The notes beneath the pieces were generated by a model. That model was not told the DNA's origin. It worked only from the letters and a program-made list of their open reading frames with translations, and searched no databases. A DNA stretch of 52,916 nt from an uncultured Ruminococcus sp. (GTDB lineage Bacteria; Bacillota; Clostridia; Oscillospirales; Acutalibacteraceae), in the NCBI GenBank assembly GCA_902785425.1, contig CACZYP010000037.1, positions 1-52,916 of the forward strand. The letters are read 5' to 3'. Made by a program: the position numbers and the translations under genes. Below, in pieces: positions 35,024-44,506 of this stretch; the first letter of the stretch is position 1, and each line of letters begins with the position of its first letter.

Positions 35024-35052
35024 ATAATATCACAACATAATATGAAAGTCAA
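35024..35052 (-). promoter_or_regulatory. rplM-rpsI promoter with short leader hairpin
   Basis: On the minus strand TTGACT (35047-35052), 17 bases, TATTAT (35024-35029). The leader of about 55 bases contains a GGCGC / GCGCC hairpin (34995-35011), in the place where L13 leaders are found in other Firmicutes; a true L13-leader match could not be tested. Confidence 0.65.
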
Positions 35053-35716
35053 TGATTTTTTCGCAGTTTTTTAATTTATAAAACATAATCTTTCGTAATC
35101 TCTTTTATTCTCTTGAATACTCCCGTGATCTCTCACGGCATTTTTAAAAAACTCTTTTGCTTTTCTTGTTTAATATCACAATAACGGTATTCTCATTCTA
35201 TCATCTATGATAAGTATCCATATATAATGAAAAGTATCAGCCTTTTGATCAGAAAATCAGAGTGAAGCGTCCGGCTTTTCAAGGGATGGCATTACCGAGA
35301 AGATCCGTTTATTCCGTAAGCTTTTTCGGAAAAGATCGGGGAGATAAAGCTTTATGACTGTCTGATAGCACAGCTTTGTTTCACTTTCTAATTTTTTCCT
35401 GTTGTTTATGTGAAGTCTTTCTGAAGTGTATTGCTTTTAATATGTATAAAGGATATAATATAGATAAAAAGCGGAAATGTTATGTAAGCATTGTCTTGTT
35501 TCAACCCGGTTTTGTAATGTTTGCAGCGGGGAGCTTTCGGGTGAGTTTTTTTGATGCACGGAGCCGGATTTTCGGCATCGTTTCTGACGAAAATTTCAAT
35601 GTGACGGTTGTGTTAAAGCTTTGTAGTGGTTTTTTGATATCGAACGGTAATCTGTACAAAAAAGCAAAGCACGATTTAACAACTCTTACAAATATTATGT
35701 AAGTGCAGAAAAAGAC
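35053..35716. other. AT-rich intergenic region without a credible gene
   Basis: Only a small hairpin CCGTGA / TCACGG with TTTTT-like tail (35123-35145) stands out. A 108-codon plus-strand frame at 35376 is Cys/Phe-rich and lacks a ribosome site, so it is not called. Confidence 0.5.
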
Positions 35717-35745
35717 TTGTTAATTTTTTTTCGAGGGTTTATACT
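35717..35745 (+). promoter_or_regulatory. Promoter of the scaffoldin-like gene
   Basis: TTGTTA (35717-35722), 17 bases, TATACT (35740-35745); a TATAAT overlaps just downstream. The leader would be about 65 bases. Confidence 0.55.
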
Positions 35746-35815
35746 ATATAATGTATAAGGTTGGGATAAGGGCAAATCGAACTATTCCGCAAATTTTGAT
35801 TGGAGGTAATTTATT

Positions 35816-38800
35816 ATGGCAAAACGACACCATAGGCTTCTGAGTGCAATGCTGATCGCTGCTCTGCTTTCAACATCTGCATTTACGGCATTTGCAGCTG
35901 ACGTTGAGGCAGCAGGTTCCGGAGCCGGAAGTTTGTCAAAGTATTACTCGACCAACGGTTCGGGTGTAGGTAAAGAAGCAAAAATAACCATTGACGGTGA
36001 CGCAAGCGATTGGAACGAATCAATGAAAGTTGCTCAGGGCGCAGCGTGGGATGTCGCTAACCATTGGAAAGGCGGACATGAAAACTGCGTTTTGGATACT
36101 TATGCACTTTATGCTGCATGGGATGATTCAAATCTTTACATCGGCTGGCAGATGGTCAATACTACAGATACATGGGCAAGATCGGGCGACGGTCCTCTCA
36201 GCGACGGCGGACGAGTTCTCGATGTACCGCTTATCATCGCACTGAGCACAAATCCGAATGCTACTGCCATGACAGGTAAAACTACCGACGGCAAGGGCAT
36301 CTGGGGTGCAGATATTTCTTACCAAACTCATGTTGATACACTCCTTTATATGAGCGGTAAGCCCGGACTCGGTACTCCCGGATTCTTCAAGGCTGCCGAT
36401 TCATCGGGTGCTGTTGATTACACAAATAAAAACAGCTGCAAGACTTTCGCTGAAACAGGCGTTGAGTACAAAATGGCAACAACAAACATCAACGATCACA
36501 TCTGGGGTCTTAACAGCTCAAGTGATCCGAGCGATGTTTGCGACAATAATGCAGACTGGGTAGACTACAAAACATATAAAGGCTCCGAGGGAACTCACGA
36601 TACTACATTTGACTCATTCTATGAGGCAAAGATCCCGTTCTCGGCTCTCGGTATTTCCAAATCTCAGCTTACAGAAAACGGTATCGGAGCAATGGTGATC
36701 GCTTCGAGAGGCGAATCGGGACTTGACTGTGTACCTTTCGATCTTACTATGCTCGATAATGCAACAGGCAGCTATTCTACAGACCCGAGTACATCCGCAG
36801 AGAAGGATGACGCCGACGTTATCACAGCACCTCTTGCTTCGATCGGTAACGGCGAGATCACTCCTCCGACACCGGATTCAGACACAGAGTCCGAGGCCGA
36901 TACAGCTTCCGACGTGGTTTCCGATAATGACACAGAATCCGAGACCATCGCAGACAGCGATTCCAACACAGACACAGAATTTGATATCGGCTGGCAGGTA
37001 CTTCCGCTTACAACTAAGGCAAAGGCAGGCGAGACTGTAACAGTTAAGCTCGGTCTTTCAGCTGCAAACAATCTGTTCGGCGTTTCCGCTAACGTTAAAT
37101 TCGAGCCCGGCTACGTTGAGTACATCAGTGCAAAATCTTTGTACAGCGGTGTTCAGGTGAACAAGAAGGCTGACGACGAGATCAAGTGGAATGCAAATCT
37201 CGGCGACGGCACAAAGGGCGTAAATATCACTAAGGATACTCCTATGGTGGAGATCAAGTTCAAGGCTCTTAAGGACCTTAACGGCTACTTCGGTGCAACA
37301 GCTGTCAGCGATGTTTACGATTACGACTTCAATTCTATTTCTGCAAGTCAGTATATCGATATCAAAGCAGCTTCTCCCGGCGATACAGACATTCAGAGCG
37401 ATACAGATTCTCAGACAGATATAGATATCGAAGGCGCTAAGGAAATGACTGTAAACGCAAAGGCTAACAAGGGCGATACTGTTTTTGTTAAGTTCAATGC
37501 AGATCTTTCCAAGATCGAAGGCGTTTCCAACACATTCGTTTACGATGCAGACCTTCTTGATTACGCAGGCTGCGACAAGAACAAGAGTGTAATTGTAGAA
37601 GTTAATCAGTCCACAGGTATCATCAGATGGAACTGCGTCAATACAGAGGCAGGCTCCAAGGCTGATATCGCTGCATTCAGATTTACAGCAAAGTCTAAGA
37701 TTGACGGAAAGATCGGTACAAACACGATCAGAGAGATCTACGACGCTAATGGCAACGATCTTGACTATTCCGTTATCAAGGCTTCTGTTTCCGTAAAGGC
37801 AGGCGAGGATACAGATATCGGCCACGAGGATGTTACAGCCGATAAGAAGATCGACCTCGTTGCAAAGAAGGGCGACAGAGTAGTTGTTACCTTCGACGCA
37901 AAGAACGCTAAGAATGCCGCAGGTATTCAGGCAGTTCTCGATTACGACAAATCTCTCCTCAAGTACAACAGCGACGCTGCAAGCCCTGTAGGCGTTATCA
38001 GCGCAGCAAAGTACAACGGCAGAGTTGCATGGAACATTCTTTTCGACCTCAGCAAGAAGGGCGGAGCAAATCTCTCTGCTAAGTCCGAGATCGCAGTTAT
38101 GAGCTTCGTTGCTCTTAAGGATATCAAAGCATCCGACAGCGCTCTTGCTTACAAGGTAGTAGATTTCTACGACAACAACGACAACGCATTCGATGCTGAT
38201 TCTACAGTAAGCGCATCGGCAACTGTTGCAAAGCGAGGCGAGGGTAAGGTTCCCGTAACAGCTAAGGCAGGCAACTACGTTATCGCAGAGTGTAAGGCGA
38301 TCGACGCTTCCAAGGCTCTCGGTATCGTTGAGCAGCTCACATATGATAAGAGCGCACTCACATATCTCGGCTACGAGAAGGAAATGGGTCACTTTGAGAT
38401 CGATACAGCTACCTCCGGTGCTGTACGCTGGAGCACAATGTTTGATGCAAAGGGTACTGATCTTACCAAGGAGACAGACATTGTTCTCATCAAGTTCGCA
38501 GCAAACAAGGATATCTCCAGCTCCGACAATGTTCTCAGCTACCTCGTTGAGGAATTCTACGATGTAAACCTTAAGGATTTCGATACATCCGATACAACTA
38601 TGGTTTACGCTCACGCAGTTTCCGATGAAAACCAGTATGTTATTGGTGACAACGATTCTGACAGCGAAAACGACAGCTCCGATATCGGACACGGCGGCAA
38701 CGATTCCGACTCTTCGGATTCCGAGCTTCATATTGGTTCCGATACGGATTCAACAAACCAAAAGGTTACTATCCTCTACGGTGACGTTAACAAGGATGAT

Positions 38801-39022
38801 GACGTAAACTCCGGCGATGCTCTTACAGTACTCAGAGTATCTGTTGATCTTGCCGAATTCCAGGATGAAGAGGCAGAAGCTGCAGCAGACGTTAACACCG
38901 ATGAAACAGTTAACGCAGATGACGCTCTGAACGTTCTCAGATTCTCCGTAAGCCTTCCCACAAATACAAAGGCAGGACAGAGAGCAGAGATCACCATCAA
39001 ATTCAAGAGTAATAAAAAATGA
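35816..39022 (+). CDS. Scaffoldin-like protein: CBM9-like domain, four cohesins, dockerin
   Basis: 1068 residues, secreted. A signal peptide is at 1-28. Residues about 55-315 look like a DOMON/CBM9-type carbohydrate-binding module (ITIDGDASDW start, LYAAWDDSNLYIGWQ). A Ser/Asp/Thr linker (335-388) leads to four cohesin-like modules at about 389-520, 540-662, 676-805 and 810-935, each with the V-x-V-x-x-D, x-x-Y-D-x-x-L-x-Y and closing I-x-E-x-Y-D pattern. A second acidic linker precedes a dockerin (about 983-1053) with DVNKDDDVNSGDAL and DVNTDETVNADDAL. Cohesins would hold dockerin-bearing partners and the dockerin would anchor it to another scaffoldin, as in ruminococcal cellulosome-type complexes. 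GGAGGTAA precedes the ATG. Confidence 0.85.
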   Translation: MAKRHHRLLSAMLIAALLSTSAFTAFAADVEAAGSGAGSLSKYYSTNGSGVGKEAKITIDGDASDWNESMKVAQGAAWDVANHWKGGHENCVLDTYALYAAWDDSNLYIGWQMVNTTDTWARSGDGPLSDGGRVLDVPLIIALSTNPNATAMTGKTTDGKGIWGADISYQTHVDTLLYMSGKPGLGTPGFFKAADSSGAVDYTNKNSCKTFAETGVEYKMATTNINDHIWGLNSSSDPSDVCDNNADWVDYKTYKGSEGTHDTTFDSFYEAKIPFSALGISKSQLTENGIGAMVIASRGESGLDCVPFDLTMLDNATGSYSTDPSTSAEKDDADVITAPLASIGNGEITPPTPDSDTESEADTASDVVSDNDTESETIADSDSNTDTEFDIGWQVLPLTTKAKAGETVTVKLGLSAANNLFGVSANVKFEPGYVEYISAKSLYSGVQVNKKADDEIKWNANLGDGTKGVNITKDTPMVEIKFKALKDLNGYFGATAVSDVYDYDFNSISASQYIDIKAASPGDTDIQSDTDSQTDIDIEGAKEMTVNAKANKGDTVFVKFNADLSKIEGVSNTFVYDADLLDYAGCDKNKSVIVEVNQSTGIIRWNCVNTEAGSKADIAAFRFTAKSKIDGKIGTNTIREIYDANGNDLDYSVIKASVSVKAGEDTDIGHEDVTADKKIDLVAKKGDRVVVTFDAKNAKNAAGIQAVLDYDKSLLKYNSDAASPVGVISAAKYNGRVAWNILFDLSKKGGANLSAKSEIAVMSFVALKDIKASDSALAYKVVDFYDNNDNAFDADSTVSASATVAKRGEGKVPVTAKAGNYVIAECKAIDASKALGIVEQLTYDKSALTYLGYEKEMGHFEIDTATSGAVRWSTMFDAKGTDLTKETDIVLIKFAANKDISSSDNVLSYLVEEFYDVNLKDFDTSDTTMVYAHAVSDENQYVIGDNDSDSENDSSDIGHGGNDSDSSDSELHIGSDTDSTNQKVTILYGDVNKDDDVNSGDALTVLRVSVDLAEFQDEEAEAAADVNTDETVNADDALNVLRFSVSLPTNTKAGQRAEITIKFKSNKK

Positions 39023-39029
39023 TTGATCA

Positions 39030-39064
39030 GATCCCTCCGATGAAAATCGGGGGGATCGATTTTT
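39030..39064 (+). terminator. Terminator after the scaffoldin-like gene
   Basis: GATCCCTCCGAT pairs with ATCGGGGGGATC (12 bp, one G-U) around GAAA, followed by GATTTTT. Confidence 0.85.
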
Positions 39065-39102
39065 ACTGAAAACTGAAAACTTAAGACTTAAAAATGAATA
39101 AT

Positions 39103-39310
39103 ATCAGGCGGCCAAGCGGCCGCAGGCAGTACCGCTGCCGCTTTATTTTGAATAACACCTTTACAGCCGCATGTCAGGTTTATTATTTTCGTAACCAACT
39201 GATCAAGCGGCCAAGCGGCCGCAGGCAGTACCGTTGCAGCTTTATTTTGAATAACAGCTTTACAGCCGCACATCGGATTAATTCTTCCCTTAGCCAACTG
39301 ATCAGGCGGC
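39103..39310. repeat. 99-bp tandem repeat, two copies plus a stub
   Basis: Units start at 39103, 39202 and 39301 (stub), exactly 99 bp apart. Each begins ATCARGCGGCCAAGCGGCCGC (R is G or A) and holds CTTTATTTTGAATAACA-CTTTACAGCCGCA. The period is a multiple of three and the minus strand is open across both copies (39088-39297), repeating CGCK-x-VIQNKAA-x-VLPAAAWP. No ribosome site supports translation, so it is listed as a repeat. Confidence 0.75.
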
Positions 39311-39414
39311 TTTTTTTATTTGATCGATACGATTCCGATAGAAATTCGTTAATAATGCACAGAAGATGAGCGATTATTTTTCCACACAGGTTCGATCTTT
39401 TTATTGTAACTGTA

Positions 39415-39444
39415 TTGACTTTATTGTTACAAAAATGTTATAAT
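39415..39444 (+). promoter_or_regulatory. Promoter of the large LRR-dockerin gene
   Basis: TTGACT (39415-39420), 18 bases, TATAAT (39439-39444) with an extended TG (TGTTATAAT). Confidence 0.7.
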
Positions 39445-39511
39445 TTTCCTGAAATATGCCATTTGTCGTTATGTGGGTTACGACGAATATACGGAAAGGT
39501 TGTTGATTTTT

Positions 39512-41674
39512 ATGAATATAAGAAGGCTTTTAGCTGTTGTTATGGTATGCTCAATGATCTTCTGCTCTTTAGGAGCGTCGATAGAAGCGGACGCAGCTTC
39601 TGTTTCTGTTGCTGAAGCAGGACAAAACAGCGGCGCATATGAGTATGTTGAGCTTGACGACGGTACGGTTGAGATCACGGCATATACAGGCGGTGAAACA
39701 AACGTTATCATTCCGTCGGAGCTTGATGGGAAAAAGGTGGTCTCGATAGGGGATAAAGCCTTTTGCGACTGTGCGTTTATCTGCACCGCAGATATCCCTT
39801 CTTCGGTGAATTCTATCGGCAGCGACGCTTTCAGCGGCTGCTCTTCACTGCTTGATGTTACGATCCCGGATTCTGTCAATACGATAGGAAGCAATGCTTT
39901 TGAAGGTACTTTGTGGCTTAGAAAATATCCGAGCGTGTTTGTTATTGCAGGCAATAACATTCTCATCAAATATAAGGGCAAGGGAACAGATGTTGTTATT
40001 CCCGAAAAGGTTGCTTCTATCGGTGATTCTGCTTTCGAGCGCTGCGAGAATATTACAAGCGTGACGATCCCCGACACGGTCACTTCTATCGGAAGTTCGG
40101 CTTTCAAGCTCTGTTACGGCCTTGAGAGCATAAATATTCCCGATTCAGTTGAGACTATCGGCGATTCGGCTTTCTTCTGGTGCAAGTCGCTCGAAGATGT
40201 CAATTTCGGAAATTCTGTAAAAGAAATCGGTGACTATGCTTTTGAGAGCTGTCTTCATCTGAAAAAAGTGGTTTTGCCCGATTCAACGGAAAAGCTCGGA
40301 AACGGTGCGTTTGAATTCTGTTCTTCTCTTGAAAATGCTGATGTTCCCGACACTCTCAAAGAAATGGGTGAATACGCATTTCACGGCTGTAAGTCGCTTA
40401 CGAGTTTCAGGATCCCCGGCGCACTTGATTCTGTAAGCAGATGCCTGTTTGGTTACTGTCCCTCATTGAGAACGGTAACACTTCCCGAAAGCATAAAAAG
40501 CATAGGCAGCTGTGCTTTTGAAGACTGCTCGTCACTTGTTAAGATTAATATTCCCGAGGCTGTTGAGACTATCGGCAGCTACGCTTTCAAAGGCTGCTCA
40601 TCGCTTAAGAGCATTGCTATACCTGAGTCTGTAAAAACGATCGAAGACTATGCTTTCAAGGATTGTTCCGGCGCTTTTGTGCTTGATATCCCGAGATCGA
40701 TAAGCACGATAGGTAAGCATGTTTTTGAAAACTGCTCATCTCTCAGAGCTGTGAGCATACCCGACACGATCAGAGTTATAGAAGAGGGCGCTTTTGCGGG
40801 CTGTTCTTCTCTTCTGAATATAGACATGCCGGAATCGGTAAAAAAGATCTACGATTCGGCATTCAGCGGATGTACTTCTCTCGGCAAGACGTATATACCC
40901 GATTCGGGCATTTCTATGGAGAAAGATGTTTTTGAGAACTGCCCGTCTGTTGTGATATGCTGCTACGAAGGTTCTACGGCGGCTCAGTATGCCCGTTACT
41001 ATAAGATCAATTACTTGCTGCTTGACCGTGTTCCGGAGGATTCGGACCCCGACGCATGGGATCCCGAAAGCGGTTCGGATATATTCGGCGGCGGTTCCGA
41101 TGTTGTTGTCGATTCCGACAGCAGTAACGATAACGGCAATAACGGAGAAAACGGAGATAATTGGGACAGCGATAACAACACCTCAGATAAACCGACCGAC
41201 AGCGATGATACTCCCGTAAATACGGATGATCAGAGCGGCAACGGAAACGGAAACGATGATGGCAACGGCAACGGAAGCAATACCTCCGATCAGCCCGATG
41301 GCACCACGCCCGTAAATACCGACGATCAGGGCGGCGACGGAAACAACGGCAAAAACACTTCTGATGTGCCGGATGGTACAGATGATACACCGAAAGACCC
41401 CGAAGATCAGCAAGGGGAAGACGGCAGTGAAAAGAAAGTAACGCTCCTGATGGGCGATGTCGATTTTGATACGGCGATCACATCGGGCGACGCTGTTCGT
41501 ATTCTCAGAGCTTCCGTTCATCTTGAAGAGTTCAAAGGTTTGGCACTGCTTGCGGCTGATGTTATAGATGATGATGTGATCGATTCGATCGATGCACTTT
41601 CTGTGCTTCGTTATTCCGTCGGGCTTACAGATAAAAGATCGCTTGTCGGAAAGCATATCGAACACACCGTTTGA
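39512..41674 (+). CDS. Large secreted LRR (BspA-like) protein with dockerin
   Basis: 720 residues from the ATG at 39512 (AAAGG upstream; the frame back to 39473 has no site). A signal peptide (RRLLAVVMVCSMIFCSLGAS) is followed by roughly twenty LRR_5 repeats of about 23 residues (about 60-505), such as SIGDSAFERCENITSVTIPD. A Gly/Asn/Asp/Ser linker (about 510-640) leads to a dockerin (about 646-708) with DVDFDTAITSGDAV and DVIDDDVIDSIDAL; the second loop is less canonical. It is a probable cell-surface or cohesin-bound adhesion protein, same family as the product at 28882. Confidence 0.88.
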   Translation: MNIRRLLAVVMVCSMIFCSLGASIEADAASVSVAEAGQNSGAYEYVELDDGTVEITAYTGGETNVIIPSELDGKKVVSIGDKAFCDCAFICTADIPSSVNSIGSDAFSGCSSLLDVTIPDSVNTIGSNAFEGTLWLRKYPSVFVIAGNNILIKYKGKGTDVVIPEKVASIGDSAFERCENITSVTIPDTVTSIGSSAFKLCYGLESINIPDSVETIGDSAFFWCKSLEDVNFGNSVKEIGDYAFESCLHLKKVVLPDSTEKLGNGAFEFCSSLENADVPDTLKEMGEYAFHGCKSLTSFRIPGALDSVSRCLFGYCPSLRTVTLPESIKSIGSCAFEDCSSLVKINIPEAVETIGSYAFKGCSSLKSIAIPESVKTIEDYAFKDCSGAFVLDIPRSISTIGKHVFENCSSLRAVSIPDTIRVIEEGAFAGCSSLLNIDMPESVKKIYDSAFSGCTSLGKTYIPDSGISMEKDVFENCPSVVICCYEGSTAAQYARYYKINYLLLDRVPEDSDPDAWDPESGSDIFGGGSDVVVDSDSSNDNGNNGENGDNWDSDNNTSDKPTDSDDTPVNTDDQSGNGNGNDDGNGNGSNTSDQPDGTTPVNTDDQGGDGNNGKNTSDVPDGTDDTPKDPEDQQGEDGSEKKVTLLMGDVDFDTAITSGDAVRILRASVHLEEFKGLALLAADVIDDDVIDSIDALSVLRYSVGLTDKRSLVGKHIEHTV

Positions 41675-41911
41675 TAAAACATAGTTTTTTTAGGTGATGA
41701 GGAAAACCTGCTGTGATCTTATGGAGTTGTCCGCAGGATCGGAAACCGGTGTTGAATAAATTCTCTGAAATAATTATCGAGTTGCAATAATTCCTAAAAA
41801 AACAAATAAAATGTGAAATTACAACAAAATAACACTGTCAAGTCAATTAAATATTGAAAAATAAAGCAATATTGCACAGAAATTCATGTATAATTTGTAC
41901 ATTTATTTGCA
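41675..41911. other. Intergenic region before the pilus operon
   Basis: No gene or clear terminator is seen here. I looked for c-di-GMP riboswitch signatures because a pilus operon follows and found none. Confidence 0.5.
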
Positions 41912-41941
41912 TTGAAAATAAAGGTATATATATTGTATAAT
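41912..41941 (+). promoter_or_regulatory. Promoter of the type IV pilus operon
   Basis: TTGAAA (41912-41917), 18 bases, TATAAT (41936-41941), about 80 bases upstream of the pilM-pilN ATG. It is the best match in a very AT-rich stretch. Confidence 0.5.
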
Positions 41942-42022
41942 TGTATTGTATCATAGTGCGGTCGAGCGTACTTTTTAGTTAAGTTCGTCCGAAATTATTT
42001 ATTAGGGTGGTGCAGTCACAAG

Positions 42023-43822
42023 ATGAAATATGTAATTGTTCAGGTGTCTAAGTATTATGTATCTATCACGCCTGCTGAGTCCGGAAAAGCGTTTATCAGC
42101 AGCGGTAAAGACCGTGATGCAAAGAAGCCTGATTATGAGGTTACGTTCAAGGAACCTCTCGTTGTATTCCTGCCGGAGAGCCTCAGAGGTCAGGCATGGA
42201 ACTTCCCGAGAGATCTTGCAGAGGTAGTAAAAATGTCGATGCGAAACGCAAAGATCGACATCAAAGACGTTATCCTCTGTGCCGAGAGCGATCAGCTTAT
42301 CAGCCAGGAGTATCAGCATACTCCCGCAAAGGAAAAGTATCTTAAGATCTTCGCCGAGAACGAAGCAAAAGGCCTTATCACAGACGATATCGCAAACTAT
42401 TCGCTTATCAACTGCGAATACGGCGCAGGCCCCGCAGCTAAGGAAGATGAGTCGGCTCAGCTCGGAGCAAACGTTTACATCATGCCGAAATCTTACGTAG
42501 AAGAGCTTAAATCTGCGTTCAGAGAGCAGTCTCTTACGCTTTACAAGCTCATTCCGCCTACAGTCAGCATGGTAAAGATCGCAAAGCAGGGCATCAACAG
42601 CTACGACAAGTCGGTAGCTCTCATCAGCGCCGATTTCTGTTCTGCAAGACTTCTCGTAATGCAGAAGGGTGTTCCGGTCTACGTTCACTCGTTCCCGCTT
42701 CCGCTGGGCGACATCACAAACGTATTTGCAAGCGACCAGAACTGTACTCTTGAAGAGGCATTTGAAGTTATCAGAAAGTACGGCGTAGGTATTTCCGAGA
42801 AGTGTAATTCAAGACAGGCAGGCCGTGAGATGCGTCAGATCTTTGAAAGCTTCTCCAACGACATCGTAAGAAGCCTGCGAATGGTTCTTCTTAGCCTGCG
42901 TATCGAGCTTGATCAGGTATATGTATCCGACTTCGGCGCATATATCCCCGGCGTACTCAAGCACGTAAGAATGATGAATATCCAGGCAGACGAGATCAAT
43001 CTTATCTCCGACGCTTTCACATCGCTCACAAACGTTCCGATCATCACTAAGGAAACAGACGAAGCAGGCTACAAGACAGCATGCTTCTATACATACTCTT
43101 ACCTTGTTAATTCCGGTGCTCAGAGCGAGAATAACCTTGCAGCCATAACGGGCAGCAAGAGCGTAGACTTCAGCGGCGCTCTTACAAGCCTCGGCAACAT
43201 CGGCGCAATGGTATTCGCTATCCTGGCGATCGGCGTTATGGTATTTATCGGATTGAGATCCTACGGCCTTGAAGTCCGTGCTCAGCAGGATCAGGCTCGT
43301 CTCAATGATGTTAAGTATGATGAGATCAAGGGCTTGCTTGAAGATCAGGCAACGCTTCGCAGCAAGATGGCGAATGTTTCGAGAGATATGGAATCGATTC
43401 CCGAGCCTGCTGCTCGTGTCGTTGATATTTTATCAGAGATATTTACACAGATTACTGATACTCAGCAGGTTGTCAGAGTTTCAAAATATTCAATTAACAG
43501 CGATACCAGCGTTGTTGAGAACGTTTTCCTTGTAAAAGAGAAAGAAGATTACAATATTCTTTACGATCAGATCTCTGCAAATGGTTTCTTTGAGGTCAAT
43601 GATGAAAGAAGTATTGAAGCAAAGAATATTAAAGAAGCTGTCAAGGGCGGCAAGAAAAACGAGACTGAGGTCAATAGCTATTACGAAGTAAAGCAGACGA
43701 TGAATATTCTTGGCGTTCCCGAAGAGGAAACAGAGACAGAGGAAGAGTTTGACGGTCATCACACAGATATCAGTCATGGAACAAACTATGACGAGATGAT
43801 CGCGTCAACGATGGAGGATTAA
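42023..43822 (+). CDS. PilM-PilN fusion, type IV pilus assembly
   Basis: 599 residues. Residues 1-360 look like the actin-like cytoplasmic PilM (MKYVIVQVSKYYVSIT start, LISADFCSARLLVMQKGVPVYV, later DQVYVSDFGAYIPG). One membrane helix follows at about 391-413 (MVFAILAIGVMVFIGL). The outside part (about 414-530) has the coiled coil and small domain of PilN (LLEDQATLRSKMANVSRDME). The tail is acidic. PilM, PilN and PilO form the inner-membrane alignment complex of type IV pili; in most species PilM and PilN are separate proteins, so this is a natural fusion. GGTGG lies about 12 bases before the ATG. pilO follows four bases after the stop. Confidence 0.75.
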   Translation: MKYVIVQVSKYYVSITPAESGKAFISSGKDRDAKKPDYEVTFKEPLVVFLPESLRGQAWNFPRDLAEVVKMSMRNAKIDIKDVILCAESDQLISQEYQHTPAKEKYLKIFAENEAKGLITDDIANYSLINCEYGAGPAAKEDESAQLGANVYIMPKSYVEELKSAFREQSLTLYKLIPPTVSMVKIAKQGINSYDKSVALISADFCSARLLVMQKGVPVYVHSFPLPLGDITNVFASDQNCTLEEAFEVIRKYGVGISEKCNSRQAGREMRQIFESFSNDIVRSLRMVLLSLRIELDQVYVSDFGAYIPGVLKHVRMMNIQADEINLISDAFTSLTNVPIITKETDEAGYKTACFYTYSYLVNSGAQSENNLAAITGSKSVDFSGALTSLGNIGAMVFAILAIGVMVFIGLRSYGLEVRAQQDQARLNDVKYDEIKGLLEDQATLRSKMANVSRDMESIPEPAARVVDILSEIFTQITDTQQVVRVSKYSINSDTSVVENVFLVKEKEDYNILYDQISANGFFEVNDERSIEAKNIKEAVKGGKKNETEVNSYYEVKQTMNILGVPEEETETEEEFDGHHTDISHGTNYDEMIASTMED

Positions 43823-43826
43823 GAAT

Positions 43827-44483
43827 ATGGCGAAGACTGAAAATGCAAAAAAAGTACCCGGAGCACTTGTTGCGGCGGTTGTTGTTATAGTTGCAATCGC
43901 TGCATTCGTTCCGACAGTATACATGCCTTATAAGAATAAAAAGCCTGCAATGGACGAGGCTCATAAGGAAGCTCTTGATACAATAGAGTATTACGACAAC
44001 TCTATCAAGAATCAGGCGTCGATCGAAGCCGAGATCAACGATCTTCAGGCTCAGTGGGATAAGTATCAGGAAGATATGTTTGTAGATGCTAAGACTACGA
44101 TTAAGGATCTTACTCGTGCTATCGATGCCAGAGGAGATATCATCGACCTTAATATCAAAGTCGAAAGCGCTACACCCGATCCGAGCGGTTTGGTTACTGC
44201 CGACGGAAATCCTCTCTATTTCAACAAGATCAAACTTACAGGCCGCTGTGACCGTGAGACGCTTCTGAGCTTGCTTAAATTTATTGAAGAGGATTCTATC
44301 GGACATTACTATGTTCAGAAGTATGAATCAAAACCTGTTGAGGTTACGGATTCCGACGGTAATGTAGTAGATAAAGAGATGTTTGAAAACACTATAGATT
44401 TTTATCTGTACTACTTCAATCAGAATGAGAAGGTGGCAGTTGTTGCTTCTGACACCGACACCGCTACAGATTCAAGCAAGTAA
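43827..44483 (+). CDS. pilO: PilO-like pilus assembly protein
   Basis: 218 residues with one N-terminal helix (about 12-34), a coiled coil (YYDNSIKNQASIEAEIND) and a small mixed domain, the plan of PilO, which pairs with PilN in the periplasmic-side (here outer-face) alignment complex. The sequence is diverged, and the assignment depends on position after the PilM-PilN gene and on topology. The C-terminus is Asp/Thr-rich. Confidence 0.65.
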   Translation: MAKTENAKKVPGALVAAVVVIVAIAAFVPTVYMPYKNKKPAMDEAHKEALDTIEYYDNSIKNQASIEAEINDLQAQWDKYQEDMFVDAKTTIKDLTRAIDARGDIIDLNIKVESATPDPSGLVTADGNPLYFNKIKLTGRCDRETLLSLLKFIEEDSIGHYYVQKYESKPVEVTDSDGNVVDKEMFENTIDFYLYYFNQNEKVAVVASDTDTATDSSK

Positions 44484-44506
44484 TTTATTGCTTTCCGGAT
44501 AATACA

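Noticed and set aside
35376-35702. 108-codon plus-strand frame in the gap before the scaffoldin gene
   Set aside because: No ribosome site, unusual composition, and the scaffoldin promoter lies just after it.
37058-38731. 557-codon open frame on the minus strand inside the scaffoldin gene
   Set aside because: It is an antisense shadow of a strongly codon-biased gene; the product is a Cys/Ile/Val-rich text without domains and has no ribosome site.
39088-39297. 69-residue minus-strand repeat protein
   Set aside because: The repeat periodicity explains the open frame, and no ribosome site is seen; kept as a repeat and a question.
39103-39310. CRISPR-like or IS-derived repeat
   Set aside because: Units are 99 bp and directly abutting, with no inverted ends or transposase.
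41675-42022. Possible c-di-GMP riboswitch before the pilus operon
   Set aside because: The GNRA tetraloop and conserved helix words of GEMM riboswitches are not found.
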